Origin: Sphingobium cloacae | GTDB taxonomy: Bacteria; Pseudomonadota; Alphaproteobacteria; Sphingomonadales; Sphingomonadaceae | Length of the DNA stretch: 64,000 nt | NCBI RefSeq assembly: GCF_002355855.1 | Contig: NZ_AP017655.1 | Span: 2,731,001 to 2,795,000 of the forward strand | Direction of reading: 5' to 3' | Shown here: piece by piece, positions 43,156-51,936 of the stretch | Layout of the letters: every line of letters starts with the position of its first letter | How positions within the stretch are numbered: position 1 is the first letter of the stretch | The notes under the pieces: model-generated | Databases searched by the model: none | The model's input: the letters and a program-made list of their open reading frames with translations, nothing else | What the model was told of the DNA's origin: nothing | Translations under genes and position numbers: made by a program

Positions 43156-45054
43156 ATGGCCAGACAGCCTGCAAAAATCACCCTCAGCCCTTCGCGTGAC
43201 ATTCCCTTCGACCATCTGATCCTGTCACAATCCAATGTCCGCCGCGTGAAGGCCGGCGTGTCGATCCCCGAACTTGCCGAGGATATCGCGCGCCGGACGT
43301 TGCTTCAGAGCCTCAACGTGCGCCCGGTACTTGATGCCGAAGGTCAGGAGACCGGCATCTTCGAAGTTCCTGCCGGTGGTCGCCGCTATCGCGCCCTTGA
43401 GCATTTGGTGAAACAGAAGCGCCTGGCGCGCACCGCGCCGATTCCCTGCATCGTCAAGGCGGCGGACAATGACGTTTCGGCTGAAGAAGACAGCTATGCC
43501 GAAAATGCGCACCGGGAGCAGTTGCATCCGCTTGACCAATTCCGGGCAATGCAGGCCATGGTCGACAAGGGCAGCGCCGCCGAAGACATCGCCGCGCATT
43601 TCATGACCACGCCCGCCGTCGTGCGCCAGCGTCTCAAACTGGCGTCGGTCTCGCCCAAACTCCACGATATCTATGCCGAGGACGGCATGTCGCTGGACCA
43701 GTTGATGGCGTTCACCGTGTCCGAAGATCATGAGCGCCAGGAGCAGGTATGGGAAATGCTCACCCATAGCTTCAACAAATCCGCCGCCTACATCCGCCAG
43801 CGCCTGACGGAAAACAGCGTCCGGGTTGCCGACAAGCGGGTGCGGTTCGTCACCGTCGATGCCTATGTCGCAGCAGGCGGCGGCGTGATGCGCGACTTGT
43901 TCGAGGACGATGACGGCGGCTGGCTCACCGATCCTGCACTGCTCGACCGCTTGGTCGACGCGAAACTTGCCGCCGAGGGCAACCGCATTGGCACTGAAGG
44001 CTGGAAATGGGTGGCAACTGCCGTCGACCTGCCATGGAATGCGACCAACGGACACCGTGAGATCGTTGGCGCAGAATTACCCATGACTGAGGCTGAGCAG
44101 GCAAGACTCACGGCGCTTCAGGCTGAAATCGAGCAGATCGAGACCGAATGGACCGACGACCCCAACGTGCCGCAGGACGTCTATGCGCGGATCGAAGGGC
44201 TTGAAACGGAAATCGGCCAGCTGGTCGACCGGCCCATGATTTTCGATCCTGCCGAAATGGCAATCGCCGGTGCCTTTGTGACCATCGAGGCGGATGGTTC
44301 GCTTTGCATTGAGCGGGGCTACGTCCGAGCCGAAGACGAACCGGTGGTGGAAGTCAGCGGCGAAGACGATGGCTCCGGGGTCGATCCCGTTTCGGGCGAG
44401 CCAATACCTGGCGCAAACCACCGTGGGACCGCACCAAACGCCAGCGGTTCGGCGCCTACTGGAACTGAAGAAGAAGATGCCGACGACGACATCCTCAAGC
44501 CGTTGCCCGACCGGCTGGTTGCCGACCTGACCGCCTGGCGCACGCTTGCATTGCAGGATGCCTTTGCCCAAAGCCCCGCCACAGCCTTCGCGACGGTGCT
44601 GCACGCGCTCGTGCTCGACACCTTCTACAGCTACAGCCGCGAGAGCTGTCTGCAACTGTCGCTCAACCGGGTGTCCTTTGCCAATCCACCTGCAGGTCTG
44701 CGCGACAGTGCTCCCGCGCGGGCCATCGCCGAGCGCATGAATCGCTGGGAGGATCGACTGCCGGAGTCCGACAAGGAACTTTGGGACGCGCTTCTGGCCT
44801 TCGACGCCGATGAGCAGGCCAGTCTGTTTGCCCATTGCACATCGCTGGCGGTGAACGCGCAGGCCGAGATCGTCCCCAAATACGACAATGGCAGGGTGTC
44901 GACGCATAGCGTTGCACGCCGCATCGCTCACAGCCACGTGCTGGCGCATGCCGTTGGTCTTGATGTCGTGGCGGCAGGCTGGAAGCCCACTGTCGATGGC
45001 TATTTCCGCAGCGTGACCAAGCCGCGCATCCTTGCCGATGTGACCGAAGCGTGA
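43156..45054 (+). CDS. ParB/Spo0J-like protein, C-terminus cut by IS21
   Basis: 632 residues. A ParB N-terminal domain (IPFDHLILSQSNVRRVKAGVS at about 17-37, split; GGRRYRAL, about 75-82; ENAHREQLHPLDQFRAM, about 116-132) and a helix-turn-helix (AEDIAAHFMTTPAVVRQRLK) are visible, followed by a long C-terminal region. The ATG at 43156 is chosen because it follows the leader's ribosome site; the longer frame to 43051 runs through the leader. The stop codon TGA at 45052-45054 is the first three bases of IS21 copy 2. Compared with the paralogue at 53406 about 80 C-terminal residues, mostly acidic, are lost. A partitioning or regulatory role is likely. Confidence 0.85.
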   Translation: MARQPAKITLSPSRDIPFDHLILSQSNVRRVKAGVSIPELAEDIARRTLLQSLNVRPVLDAEGQETGIFEVPAGGRRYRALEHLVKQKRLARTAPIPCIVKAADNDVSAEEDSYAENAHREQLHPLDQFRAMQAMVDKGSAAEDIAAHFMTTPAVVRQRLKLASVSPKLHDIYAEDGMSLDQLMAFTVSEDHERQEQVWEMLTHSFNKSAAYIRQRLTENSVRVADKRVRFVTVDAYVAAGGGVMRDLFEDDDGGWLTDPALLDRLVDAKLAAEGNRIGTEGWKWVATAVDLPWNATNGHREIVGAELPMTEAEQARLTALQAEIEQIETEWTDDPNVPQDVYARIEGLETEIGQLVDRPMIFDPAEMAIAGAFVTIEADGSLCIERGYVRAEDEPVVEVSGEDDGSGVDPVSGEPIPGANHRGTAPNASGSAPTGTEEEDADDDILKPLPDRLVADLTAWRTLALQDAFAQSPATAFATVLHALVLDTFYSYSRESCLQLSLNRVSFANPPAGLRDSAPARAIAERMNRWEDRLPESDKELWDALLAFDADEQASLFAHCTSLAVNAQAEIVPKYDNGRVSTHSVARRIAHSHVLAHAVGLDVVAAGWKPTVDGYFRSVTKPRILADVTEA

Positions 45055-45166
45055 GGATCAGCGTGCAATAGGCACCCCCTTCGTGGGGTGATCGGCGTGC
45101 AAAAAGGACCCCTTCATCCCGGGGATTTAGTCGGCCGACTGGTTTTGATCAGTTGGCGAGAACGGG

Positions 45167-46681
45167 ATGTTGATCGTGGAGACAGTGGTTCGGATTCGGC
45201 GTGAGCATGCAGGGGGGAAGGCGATCAAGGCGATCGCGCGCGACCTTCGTTTGTCGCGGAAGGTAGTCCGCAAGGCGATCCGGTCGCCGGAGGCGGCGTT
45301 CAACTATCAGCGCAAAGTCCAGCCGCTGCCGCGGATCGGTCCTTATCAGGATCGTCTCGATGCGCTGCTTGAGGAGAACGAGGGGCGCGGCCGCCGCGAT
45401 CGGCTACGGATGACGCGTATCCATGACCTGCTGGTGCGCGAGGGGTTCGATGGATCCTATGATGCGGTGCGCCGCTATGCGGCGCGCTGGCGTGCTGCGC
45501 GGCGGAAGGATGCTGGCGAAGGCGCACCGGCGTTCATCCCGATGACCTTCCAGCCGGGTGAGGCCTACCAGTTCGACTGGAGCCACGAGGATGTGGAGAT
45601 CGCCGGCAAGCCGATGCGGGTGAAGGTGGCGCATATGCGTCTCTGCGACTCGCGCGCACCCTATGTCCGGGCCTATCCGCGCGAGGGCCAGGAGATGCTG
45701 TTCGATGCCCATGCCCGGGCGTTCGCGTTCTTCGGCGGTGTGCCGCGACGCGGTATCTACGATAATATGAAGACGGCGGTGACGGCCGTGTTCACCGGCA
45801 AGGAGCGTGTGTTCAACCGCCGCTTCCTGATCATGACCGATCATTACATGGTCGAGCCGACCGCCTGCTCGCCGGCGGCGGGATGGGAGAAGGGCCAGGT
45901 CGAGCAGCAGGTCCAGACGATCCGAGGCCGCTTCTTCCAGCCGCGACTCCGGTTCGCCAGCCTGGCCGAGCTCAACGGGTGGCTGGAGGCCGAGTGCCGG
46001 CGCTGGGCCGAGCATCATGCCCATCCCGAACGCGGGGATATTACCGTCGCCGAGGCGCTGGATATGGAGCGACCGGCCCTGCAGCCGATCCTGGCACCGT
46101 TCGACGGCTTCCATGAGAGCGAGCATGCCGTCACCGGCACCTGCCTCATCAGCTTCGATCGCAACCGCTACTCGGTCATGTCGACGGCCGCACGCCGGAC
46201 CGTTCAGGTGCGCTCCTATGCCGATCGCATCGTCATACGCTGCGGCGATGCGATCGTCGGGGAGCATGAGCGCCACTTCGGTCGGAACCGCACGATATAC
46301 GATCCCTGGCATTATCTGCCGGTCCTCGCGCACAAGCCCGGCGCGCTGCGTAACGGCGCACCGTTCCAGGACTGGGATCTGCCGCCCGCCCTGCACCGAT
46401 TACGGCGAAGGCTCGGCACCGGGGACGAGGCCGATCGCAGGTTCGTGCGGGTCCTCTCGGCGGTGCTCACCGATGGCCTGGAGCCGGTAGAGGCTGCCGT
46501 GCGCGAAGCGTTGGCGAACGGAACGGCCAGCGACGAGCTGATCCTCAACATCCTCTCCCGGCGCCGCGAGCCGGCGACACCCCACAGCATCGTCACTTCG
46601 GAAGACCGGATGCTGCAGCATCCTCCGCTCGCCGACTGTGCCCGCTATGATCTGCTGCGAGGCTATGATGCAGCGGCATGA
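45167..46681 (+). CDS. istA: IS21 transposase IstA, copy 2
   Basis: 504 residues, identical to the product at 23177-24691: helix-turn-helix followed by the DDE core. Intact start, catalytic region and stop. It overlaps istB, as is normal for the family. Confidence 0.92.
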   Translation: MLIVETVVRIRREHAGGKAIKAIARDLRLSRKVVRKAIRSPEAAFNYQRKVQPLPRIGPYQDRLDALLEENEGRGRRDRLRMTRIHDLLVREGFDGSYDAVRRYAARWRAARRKDAGEGAPAFIPMTFQPGEAYQFDWSHEDVEIAGKPMRVKVAHMRLCDSRAPYVRAYPREGQEMLFDAHARAFAFFGGVPRRGIYDNMKTAVTAVFTGKERVFNRRFLIMTDHYMVEPTACSPAAGWEKGQVEQQVQTIRGRFFQPRLRFASLAELNGWLEAECRRWAEHHAHPERGDITVAEALDMERPALQPILAPFDGFHESEHAVTGTCLISFDRNRYSVMSTAARRTVQVRSYADRIVIRCGDAIVGEHERHFGRNRTIYDPWHYLPVLAHKPGALRNGAPFQDWDLPPALHRLRRRLGTGDEADRRFVRVLSAVLTDGLEPVEAAVREALANGTASDELILNILSRRREPATPHSIVTSEDRMLQHPPLADCARYDLLRGYDAAA

Positions 46682-47396
46682 TATGATCGACACGATGCGC
46701 GGCCTCGGACTCAAGGGCATGGCGGCGGCGTTCGACGAGGCGGTCACCACCGGCCTCCAGCGCAAGCGCACCACCATGGAGATACTGACCGACCTGCTCC
46801 GTGCTGAGGCGACCCACCGGGATGCAGCCTCCATCCGCTATCGGATGACGGCTGCGAGGCTGCCCGTGGTGAAGGACCTGGAGCGGTTCAGCTTCGAGGG
46901 CACACCGATCAATGAGGAGATGATCCGCTCCCTTCACGATGGCTCCTTCCTCCCGCCTCGCCGCAATATCGTGCTGGTCGGCGGCACGGGGACAGGCAAG
47001 ACCCACCTCGCCATCGCGATCACCGCCAATGTCGTGCGAAGGGGCGCTCGCGCCCGCTACTTCAACACCGTCGATCTGGTGACACGCCTCGAAGAGGAGA
47101 CCCGGATCGGCAAAGGCGGGACCCTGGCGGCGCAGCTGTCGCGGCTCGATCTGATCGTGCTCGACGAGCTTGGATATCTGCCGTTCGCACGCTCGGGAGG
47201 GCAGTTGCTGTTCCACCTCATCAGCAAGCTTTATGAGCGCACCAGCGTCATCATCACCACCAACCTTGCCTTCGGCGAGTGGCCTACCGTCTTCGGGGAT
47301 CCCAAGATGACTACGGCGCTGCTCGACCGCGTCACCCACCACTGCGATATCATCGAGACGGGCAACGACAGCTGGCGCTTCAAAAACCGCAGCTGA
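46665..47396 (+). CDS. istB: IS21 helper ATPase IstB, copy 2
   Basis: 243 residues, identical to the product of copy 1: Walker [10 protein letters not shown] and Walker [11 protein letters not shown]. The ATG at 46665 overlaps the istA stop region by 17 bases. Confidence 0.92.
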   Translation: MMQRHDMIDTMRGLGLKGMAAAFDEAVTTGLQRKRTTMEILTDLLRAEATHRDAASIRYRMTAARLPVVKDLERFSFEGTPINEEMIRSLHDGSFLPPRRNIVLVGGTGTGKTHLAIAITANVVRRGARARYFNTVDLVTRLEEETRIGKGGTLAAQLSRLDLIVLDELGYLPFARSGGQLLFHLISKLYERTSVIITTNLAFGEWPTVFGDPKMTTALLDRVTHHCDIIETGNDSWRFKNRS

Positions 47397-47506
47397 CCGC
47401 TACCTTCGGCGCCTTCAAAAATCTATCTTGCGCTGCGCGCGCCTCCGGTCGGGCTACGCCCGCCCTCCGCCGCACGCAGCGCAAGGCCATCTTCAACAAA
47501 CCAACA

Positions 47507-48700
47507 TCATATCCGAAAAAGGGGGTCCCTCTTCGACGCCGATCGGGGGTCCCTTTTGAACGCCGTTTGACAGACGAGACTGTAGGCCCGGAGCAAGCTG
47601 CCAAACCGAGAAGAGTAAGCGCTGCTCGACGGCAGCCCTTCACACTCGTCGATGATGATGCCGGATAGAATGCCCTTGGTCTGATAGACCTCCCGAAGCG
47701 CCTCGATCATGTCGGCATCTGACAGCCTGAATGAGCGTGCGCCGATGATGGCCTGCGCGGCGTCGAACAGGTCGTGCTCGACAATCGCCTCGAACGCGCC
47801 GGGGCTGCGGATCCACATTTCCGGGTCATTGCGAACCCGCTTCTTCTTCAGCTTGAAGGACTGCCGATTCCATACATTGTCGCCGACATACTTCCCGTTG
47901 ATGAGCATCTGATGGACCGTCCCGCGTGTCCACGCACGCCCCAGATCAGTCAGGATCCCTCGACTGTTAAGGTCATCGGCGATTTCGCGCTCGCTGAGTT
48001 CGTCATGGACAAACGCGGCGTACACGCTGCGAACCACCGCGATCTCGTCGTCGGGACCAGGCGTAAGAATTACCCGGTCTGTCTGAATGCTCTTATGCTC
48101 GCCGCGGGTCAGCACGCCCTTGGTCGTGCCGCTTTCGTCAATCAACGTTCGCCGCAGGCCAAAGCCAGCTGGCCCTCCCTGTCGGTATCCCTTTTCAATT
48201 AGCCGACCCTGGCCCGCAAAAACCTTTGTCGAAAGCTCCCGGCTGTATTCGCCGGCCATCGCGCGCTTCACGCCCTTTACGATGGTCGAGACCGGGCTGC
48301 CGTCATTTTCGAACTGCTCCGCGCAGTACAGCACTGCGATCCCGGCGCGCTTGCAGATGTATTCGTAGTAGGCGCTTTCATCAGCGTCCTGGAAACGGCC
48401 CCAGCGGCTGATGTCGTACACCAGGATCATCGTGAAGTCGGCGGCACCGGTTTGAACGTCGTCGATCAACCGCTTGAGAGCGTCGCGTCCTTCGATCTTG
48501 AGCCCGCTTTTCCCCGCGTCAGCATAGGTTCGCACGATCTCGATTCCACGAGTGGCAGCATAGTGCCGGATCGCATCTGCCTGATTCTCGGTCGAGTATT
48601 TCTGATGGTCCGTCGACATGCGGACATATTCAGCCGCGCGCACGAGCCTTGGGCCATGCTCGTTCTTGCTGTCGCTGTCGTCGTAACCCCGGTCCTGCAA
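47507..48700 (-). pseudogene. large serine recombinase, C-terminus replaced by IS21
   Basis: The N-terminal resolvase domain is intact: catalytic Ser at about 29 (YVRMSTDHQ), then YDISRWGRF and the Recombinase domain (VRSVYAAFVHDELSEREIADDLN, split; LINGKYVGDNVWNRQ, about 270-284). The protein's own sequence ends at about residue 376 (FGSLLRAYSLV, base 47573); the last 21 codons come from the IS21 end. Full-length relatives run on for well over 100 residues with the zinc ribbon/coiled-coil part that binds DNA and controls direction. Catalysis may survive but productive site-specific recombination is unlikely. Confidence 0.8.
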
Positions 48701-48801
48701 TTTGCGCCCTTTCGATCACCATGCTGCCGTGGCCAGGGCGACCAACCGCTGCAGCGCGAACTACGGACAACTCCGGCATTCCCGCACCTTGACCAGTATA
48801 T

Positions 48802-49437
48802 GTGGGAAAGGAGCGGAAGATGTTGCCGAAAAGGGGCAGGAGGTTGCCGACCTGGAAGGGGGCACTGGCTGGACGCCAAGACTATGCCGAAACCATCGCG
48901 GATCTACTGAGGCGTGAACACGGAGGCAGCCATCGCGCCGTGAAACAAATTATGAGCATGACGGACGCAAGCGAGCGCACCGTTAAGCATTGGATGGCTG
49001 GACAACATGGACCGGATACTGTTTTCTTCCTTCGCCTATTAACAAACTCCCCTGTGATCAGGGCATTTGTCCTTGGCTTGATCGAAAGCGCACAAACAGC
49101 AGAATTAGCGCATCAGCGAGCTGCTCAGCTTCGCACGTTTGGCGCTCCTGTCATGCAGGTACCGCAAACACCCCGGCAGGATTGGCCTGAAAATGGCCGT
49201 ATAAATGACCCTGAATCTGTCCCAATAAATGACCCAATAAACGAAGCGCTGAACGAGAGGCAGCGCTGGTTTCTTGCCCGAGTCGGCGCTGGCCATTTTT
49301 GCCGTGCAGACGACATTTCGGCCGACTGGAAGGTAAGCCTCAAAACTGCACGACGTGACATTGCCGGGCTTTGCTCTTCGGGTCGCGTTCGGTTCGTGGG
49401 CGCGCGCCGCAACGGACGCTATCGTATCATCGCCTGA
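48802..49437 (+). CDS. two-domain DNA-binding-like protein
   Basis: 211 residues from 48802 (a second ATG at 48820 is possible). An N-terminal helix-turn-helix-like part (about 40-70; GSHRAVKQIMSMTDASERTVKHWMAG) is followed by a Pro/Asn-rich linker and a C-terminal winged-helix part (about 150-211; ADDISADWKVSLKTARRDIAGL, RVRFVGARRNGRYRI), like DeoR-type domains. It has no ligand-binding domain. It is divergent from the truncated recombinase and convergent with MqsA. A regulator of element genes is the best guess. Confidence 0.6.
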   Translation: MGKERKMLPKRGRRLPTWKGALAGRQDYAETIADLLRREHGGSHRAVKQIMSMTDASERTVKHWMAGQHGPDTVFFLRLLTNSPVIRAFVLGLIESAQTAELAHQRAAQLRTFGAPVMQVPQTPRQDWPENGRINDPESVPINDPINEALNERQRWFLARVGAGHFCRADDISADWKVSLKTARRDIAGLCSSGRVRFVGARRNGRYRIIA

Positions 49438-49454
49438 GCTAAACTAACACAGAC

Positions 49455-49943
49455 TCAGGCCGCGACAGCGGGGCTACGAACGCCCTTCGCGGAAGCCCCT
49501 TTCTTGCCGACAGGCGTTGAAGGTTGCCGAATGCTATCCCGCGAGGAGAGCCTGCGGAGGTGTCGGAGAGTCTCCAATTCCTCGGGGTGGCGATCAAGGA
49601 TTTCGATCAATCCGACAGCAGCCTCGCTCGGCGGTGTCGTACCGCTCTCGTATTTCTGAAAAGCGCGACGTCCGCCACCGATAATCCGGCCTGCCTCTTC
49701 CTGGGTGAGGCCGAGCTTCTTTCGCACTGCCTTGACGCGCGCGGCATATGCCGCGCGCAGCTCAAGATAGGCCCGATCCAGAGCTTGCAGCTCGGCACCT
49801 GAATGAATGGAATCACCATCGTCTTCAGGATACCAGCCCGGCACCTCGACCTCGCGCGACATCGACCCAACACTGACCGTTTGCACACGGGCGTCGCGGC
49901 GGAGGACCTGGCCGGTCTCGGGATGAATCCGTGTCTGCGTCAC
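49455..49943 (-). CDS. mqsA: MqsA-family antitoxin without zinc-finger cysteines
   Basis: 162 residues from a GTG at 49943, with AGGAGG formed by the end of the toxin gene two codons upstream. The C-terminal helix-turn-helix (LTQEEAGRIIGGGRRAFQKYESG, about 79-101) is the classic MqsA/HigA DNA-binding part. The N-terminal half has the family's PGWYPEDDGDSIHSG segment, but the usual zinc-binding Cys-Pro start reads His-Pro-Glu-Thr-Gly (7-11) and no Cys pair is present. It neutralises the MqsR toxin and represses the pair. A longer frame to 50027 lies inside the toxin gene and is rejected. Confidence 0.8.
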   Translation of the reverse strand: MTQTRIHPETGQVLRRDARVQTVSVGSMSREVEVPGWYPEDDGDSIHSGAELQALDRAYLELRAAYAARVKAVRKKLGLTQEEAGRIIGGGRRAFQKYESGTTPPSEAAVGLIEILDRHPEELETLRHLRRLSSRDSIRQPSTPVGKKGASAKGVRSPAVAA

Positions 49944-49945
49944 CT

Positions 49946-50260
49946 TCAAACCTCCTTGAACGACGTCAGCACGACATCGATCAGCGTCTCGCCGGCAAAC
50001 TTCAGATAGAGATACAGACCGTCGCACGGGATCCGGTAGCTGTCGTGCCAGACCTTCGAGTTCACCGGATTGTGAGCCGTCTCCGACTTCACAAAGTCCC
50101 GAGGTTCAAGGGCCTGTACAACCACCACCACATCTCCGAGCGAGTAGCCCAAGGCTTGAGCACTACGCGTTGCCGTCCGCGTGATCTCCAAGCTTGCCAC
50201 ATCACAAAACTTCGCCTGCACGGCGGAGAGATTGTGGTGCGGGACTCTCTTTCTCGCCAT
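49946..50260 (-). CDS. mqsR: MqsR-family mRNA interferase toxin
   Basis: 104 residues, close to the usual 98. It matches MqsR along its length: PHHNLSAVQAKFC at the start, a Lys in DFVKSET, VWHDSYR, then YLYLKF and the ending SFKE. MqsR is a RelE-fold ribonuclease that cuts mRNA at GC-containing triplets. It is the first gene of the toxin-antitoxin pair, two bases before the antitoxin's GTG. The pair likely stabilises the integrative element. Confidence 0.85.
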   Translation of the reverse strand: MARKRVPHHNLSAVQAKFCDVASLEITRTATRSAQALGYSLGDVVVVVQALEPRDFVKSETAHNPVNSKVWHDSYRIPCDGLYLYLKFAGETLIDVVLTSFKEV

Positions 50261-50268
50261 TCAATATA

Positions 50269-50281
50269 CACCTTGAAGGTT
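50269..50281 (-). promoter_or_regulatory. MqsA operator
   Basis: On the minus strand AACCT-TCA-AGGTG (50281-50269) matches the AACCT-N3-AGGTT palindrome bound by E. coli MqsA except at the last base. It lies nine bases before the toxin start codon and overlaps a TATATT -10-like box, as expected for autorepression. Confidence 0.6.
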
Positions 50282-50346
50282 AATTTTCAACAGTGGGATT
50301 GCGGACACAATTCCACTCGGCATAACCCAGGCAGGTAGATCAAAGG

Positions 50347-51615
50347 TCACGCGGCTTGCTGCATCGTTTGCAGTCGCGCCGCTCCGACCTCCAACAACCG
50401 AGCGATCTCATCCGAAGTCCGTTGGACCGCCAGCTTCAGCGCCTCATCGATATGGATGTAATCCTGCGTCACGTTCTGGGAGGCGTGCCCGAGCATGGCG
50501 CGGATCGTAAGTTCCGAAAAACCGAGTTCGCCAGCGATGCTCCCGAACGTGTGCCGCAGGGTGTGGGGTGTAACCCCCGAAATCCCCGCGAGTTTGCAAA
50601 CACGGTCCAGACAGGAGCTTACAGCGGTGTAGGGGCCGGGCCCAGCTTCAGACGGGAAAACGTGAGGGTTTCCGACGATTTCAGCCTGACTCTGGACTAC
50701 TTTGAGCGCTGCCGGCCCAATTGCACGCACCTGCGCGCCGCCCTTGGTGTCAGGGAAACTGACAAATCCGCCCCTAGCATTGACCCAAGCCCTCTGCATG
50801 GCTTGCGCCTCTTCCCGGCGATAACCGGTCAGAAGGAGTGTTTGCAGGACGCCCAGCGCAACAGGATTCTCATGATTTTGCTCGGCATAGGCAAGCGCCT
50901 TCCCGAGCATCTCGATCTCGGCAACACTCAATCGTCGGGTTCGCTTCTTGCTGGCCAGTTTCTTGGCGCCTTGAGTGGGGTGGTTGGTCAGCAATCCCTT
51001 GTGCTTAGCGTGGCCGATGATTGCCTGAATTGTGCCAAGGCATCGCGAGGCGACACCGGCTCCGCCGGTCGCCTTTCCACCTCGTCCACCAGTGCGGGCT
51101 TTGGCCGTTTTCCCATTTTTCACGTCGGATTGCATCTGCTCGACATCGGCGATGCTCAACTGCGTGACCACGCGCTTGCCAAGGAGGGGGATGATGTGCG
51201 TCTTGATCCGGCTTTCATCCATATCAAGCGATGACGCCTTTATCGGGCGGTTCAGCCTTCCGAGGATGTTCCCGGCACGCGCCTCGATGAGATACCAATC
51301 GCACATCTCAGCGACCGTCATACCTTTGCGTGCCCGGCGATTCTCGTCGGCGGGATCTTCGCCTTGGATAACAGAAGCGAGGTGCAGCTTCGCCTGATCG
51401 CGAGCCTGATCAACCGTCAGTATACCATATCGGCCAATATTGATTCGGCGCTGGATGCCCTCTGGATTCCGATATTGCAGGATAAAGGTCTTTGTACCCG
51501 AAGGCAGGATGCGTGCGCCGAAGCCCCGGACTTCCGTATCCCAGAGCACGGCTTGCCCCTTGGCGGGAGGGAGCAGCCCATCTACGCTGCGTTTGGTTAG
51601 CTTGACCGTGGGCAT
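50347..51615 (-). CDS. int: tyrosine-recombinase integrase of the tRNA-Gly element
   Basis: 422 residues from the ATG at 51615. N-terminal DUF4102-type arm-binding domain (VKLTKRSVDGLLPPAKG; GFGARILPSGTKTFILQYR), SAM-like core-binding domain (about 98-200) and catalytic domain with R266 (TGYRREE), K291, H351 and R354 (HTLRH), H377 (LGHAS) and nucleophile Y386 (QDYIHID). All catalytic residues are present. It inserts and excises the 31-kb element at tRNA-Gly. Its start lies only 16-62 bases from the arm-type repeats, so the protein probably represses its own promoter. Confidence 0.92.
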   Translation of the reverse strand: MPTVKLTKRSVDGLLPPAKGQAVLWDTEVRGFGARILPSGTKTFILQYRNPEGIQRRINIGRYGILTVDQARDQAKLHLASVIQGEDPADENRRARKGMTVAEMCDWYLIEARAGNILGRLNRPIKASSLDMDESRIKTHIIPLLGKRVVTQLSIADVEQMQSDVKNGKTAKARTGGRGGKATGGAGVASRCLGTIQAIIGHAKHKGLLTNHPTQGAKKLASKKRTRRLSVAEIEMLGKALAYAEQNHENPVALGVLQTLLLTGYRREEAQAMQRAWVNARGGFVSFPDTKGGAQVRAIGPAALKVVQSQAEIVGNPHVFPSEAGPGPYTAVSSCLDRVCKLAGISGVTPHTLRHTFGSIAGELGFSELTIRAMLGHASQNVTQDYIHIDEALKLAVQRTSDEIARLLEVGAARLQTMQQAA

Positions 51616-51630
51616 GAACTTCCCCCGTTT

Positions 51631-51676
51631 GGTGACAAAATCTCTTGCCGAGCATATTGTCACCAGATTGTCACCA
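51631..51676 (+). promoter_or_regulatory. putative integrase arm-type sites, right end
   Basis: GGTGACAA (51631-51638) is inverted with respect to two direct copies of TTGTCACCA (51657-51665, 51668-51676), which are 11 bp apart start to start. This is the same set of sites and the same spacing as at 20841-20888. They overlap the integrase promoter region. Confidence 0.65.
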
Positions 51677-51793
51677 GAGGCAAGCCCATTTTAGGCTACG
51701 CGATCGGGCTTAGGAAAAGATGAGTTGCACTATATCACTGGATTTGCGTACTTTATCCAAGTCAGGCGTACTCAGGAAAAGCCAGTCGGTCTT

Positions 51794-51845
51794 CTTGCCA
51801 AGGTTGGGGTCGAGGGTTCGAATCCCTTCGCCCGCTCCAGTTTTC
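51794..51845 (+). repeat. attR (shared att): 52-bp direct repeat of the tRNA-Gly end
   Basis: An exact copy of 20745-20796, comprising the tRNA anticodon loop to CCA plus GTTTTC. Upstream of CTTGCC the sequence is not tRNA, so this is only the 3' half. It closes the first element and appears to be the left att of a second. Confidence 0.93.
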
Positions 51846-51866
51846 CTAGGGAAATCAGCGAATTAG

Positions 51867-51888
51867 AGAGCCTCCCTCGGGAGGCTCT
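51867..51888 (+). terminator. rho-independent-like hairpin after the right att copy
   Basis: A perfect 9-bp stem AGAGCCTCC/GGAGGCTCT with a CTCG loop is followed by TTTGCTT. It lies 22 bases past att. It could be the original terminator of tRNA-Gly or, as the hairpin at 20820 has the same offset, the left-end terminator of a second element. Confidence 0.55.
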
Positions 51889-51889
51889 T

Positions 51890-51936
51890 TGCTTACGCGC
51901 ACATTCGTACCTCATCGTGTAAGCACTATGTAAGCA
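51890..51936 (+). promoter_or_regulatory. putative arm-type sites of a second element
   Basis: An inverted TGCTTACG (51890-51897) and two direct TGTAAGCA copies (51918-51925, 51929-51936), 11 bp apart start to start. Offsets from att agree within one base with those in the first element, but the repeat sequence differs, as expected for a different integrase. Confidence 0.5.

Larger units (their letters stand above)
45052..47572 (+). mobile_element. IS21-family element, copy 2
   Basis: 2521 bp, the inverse orientation of copy 1, with identical IstA and IstB. Its left end supplies the stop codon of parB and its right end supplies the last codons of the serine recombinase fragment. The flanks (..CCGAAGCG and ACGAGACT..) show no target duplication, so the copy arose by, or later took part in, a rearrangement or deletion. 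Confidence 0.9.
20745..51845. mobile_element. 31-kb integrative element in tRNA-Gly
   Basis: The element is bounded by the 52-bp direct repeat, has a tyrosine integrase (50347-51615) beside the right end and matched integrase-site-like repeats inside both ends. Cargo: two small left-end genes, two identical IS21 copies, a 16.4-kb defence-type operon, an ArdC-DUF2958-ParB module, a truncated serine recombinase, a helix-turn-helix gene and MqsRA. No conjugation genes (relaxase, coupling protein, type IV secretion) are visible, so it is either mobilised in trans or has lost them. A second element seems to follow in tandem. Confidence 0.88.

Noticed and set aside
22286..47572. Composite transposon formed by the two IS21 copies
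   Set aside because: The copies truncate genes on their flanks, show no target duplication and lie inside a larger tRNA-bounded element; they look like later insertions and rearrangements, not the vehicle of the cargo.
49943..50027. Longer N-terminus for the MqsA antitoxin
   Set aside because: The extension lies inside the toxin gene; a strong AGGAGG precedes the GTG at 49943 and the family similarity begins there.
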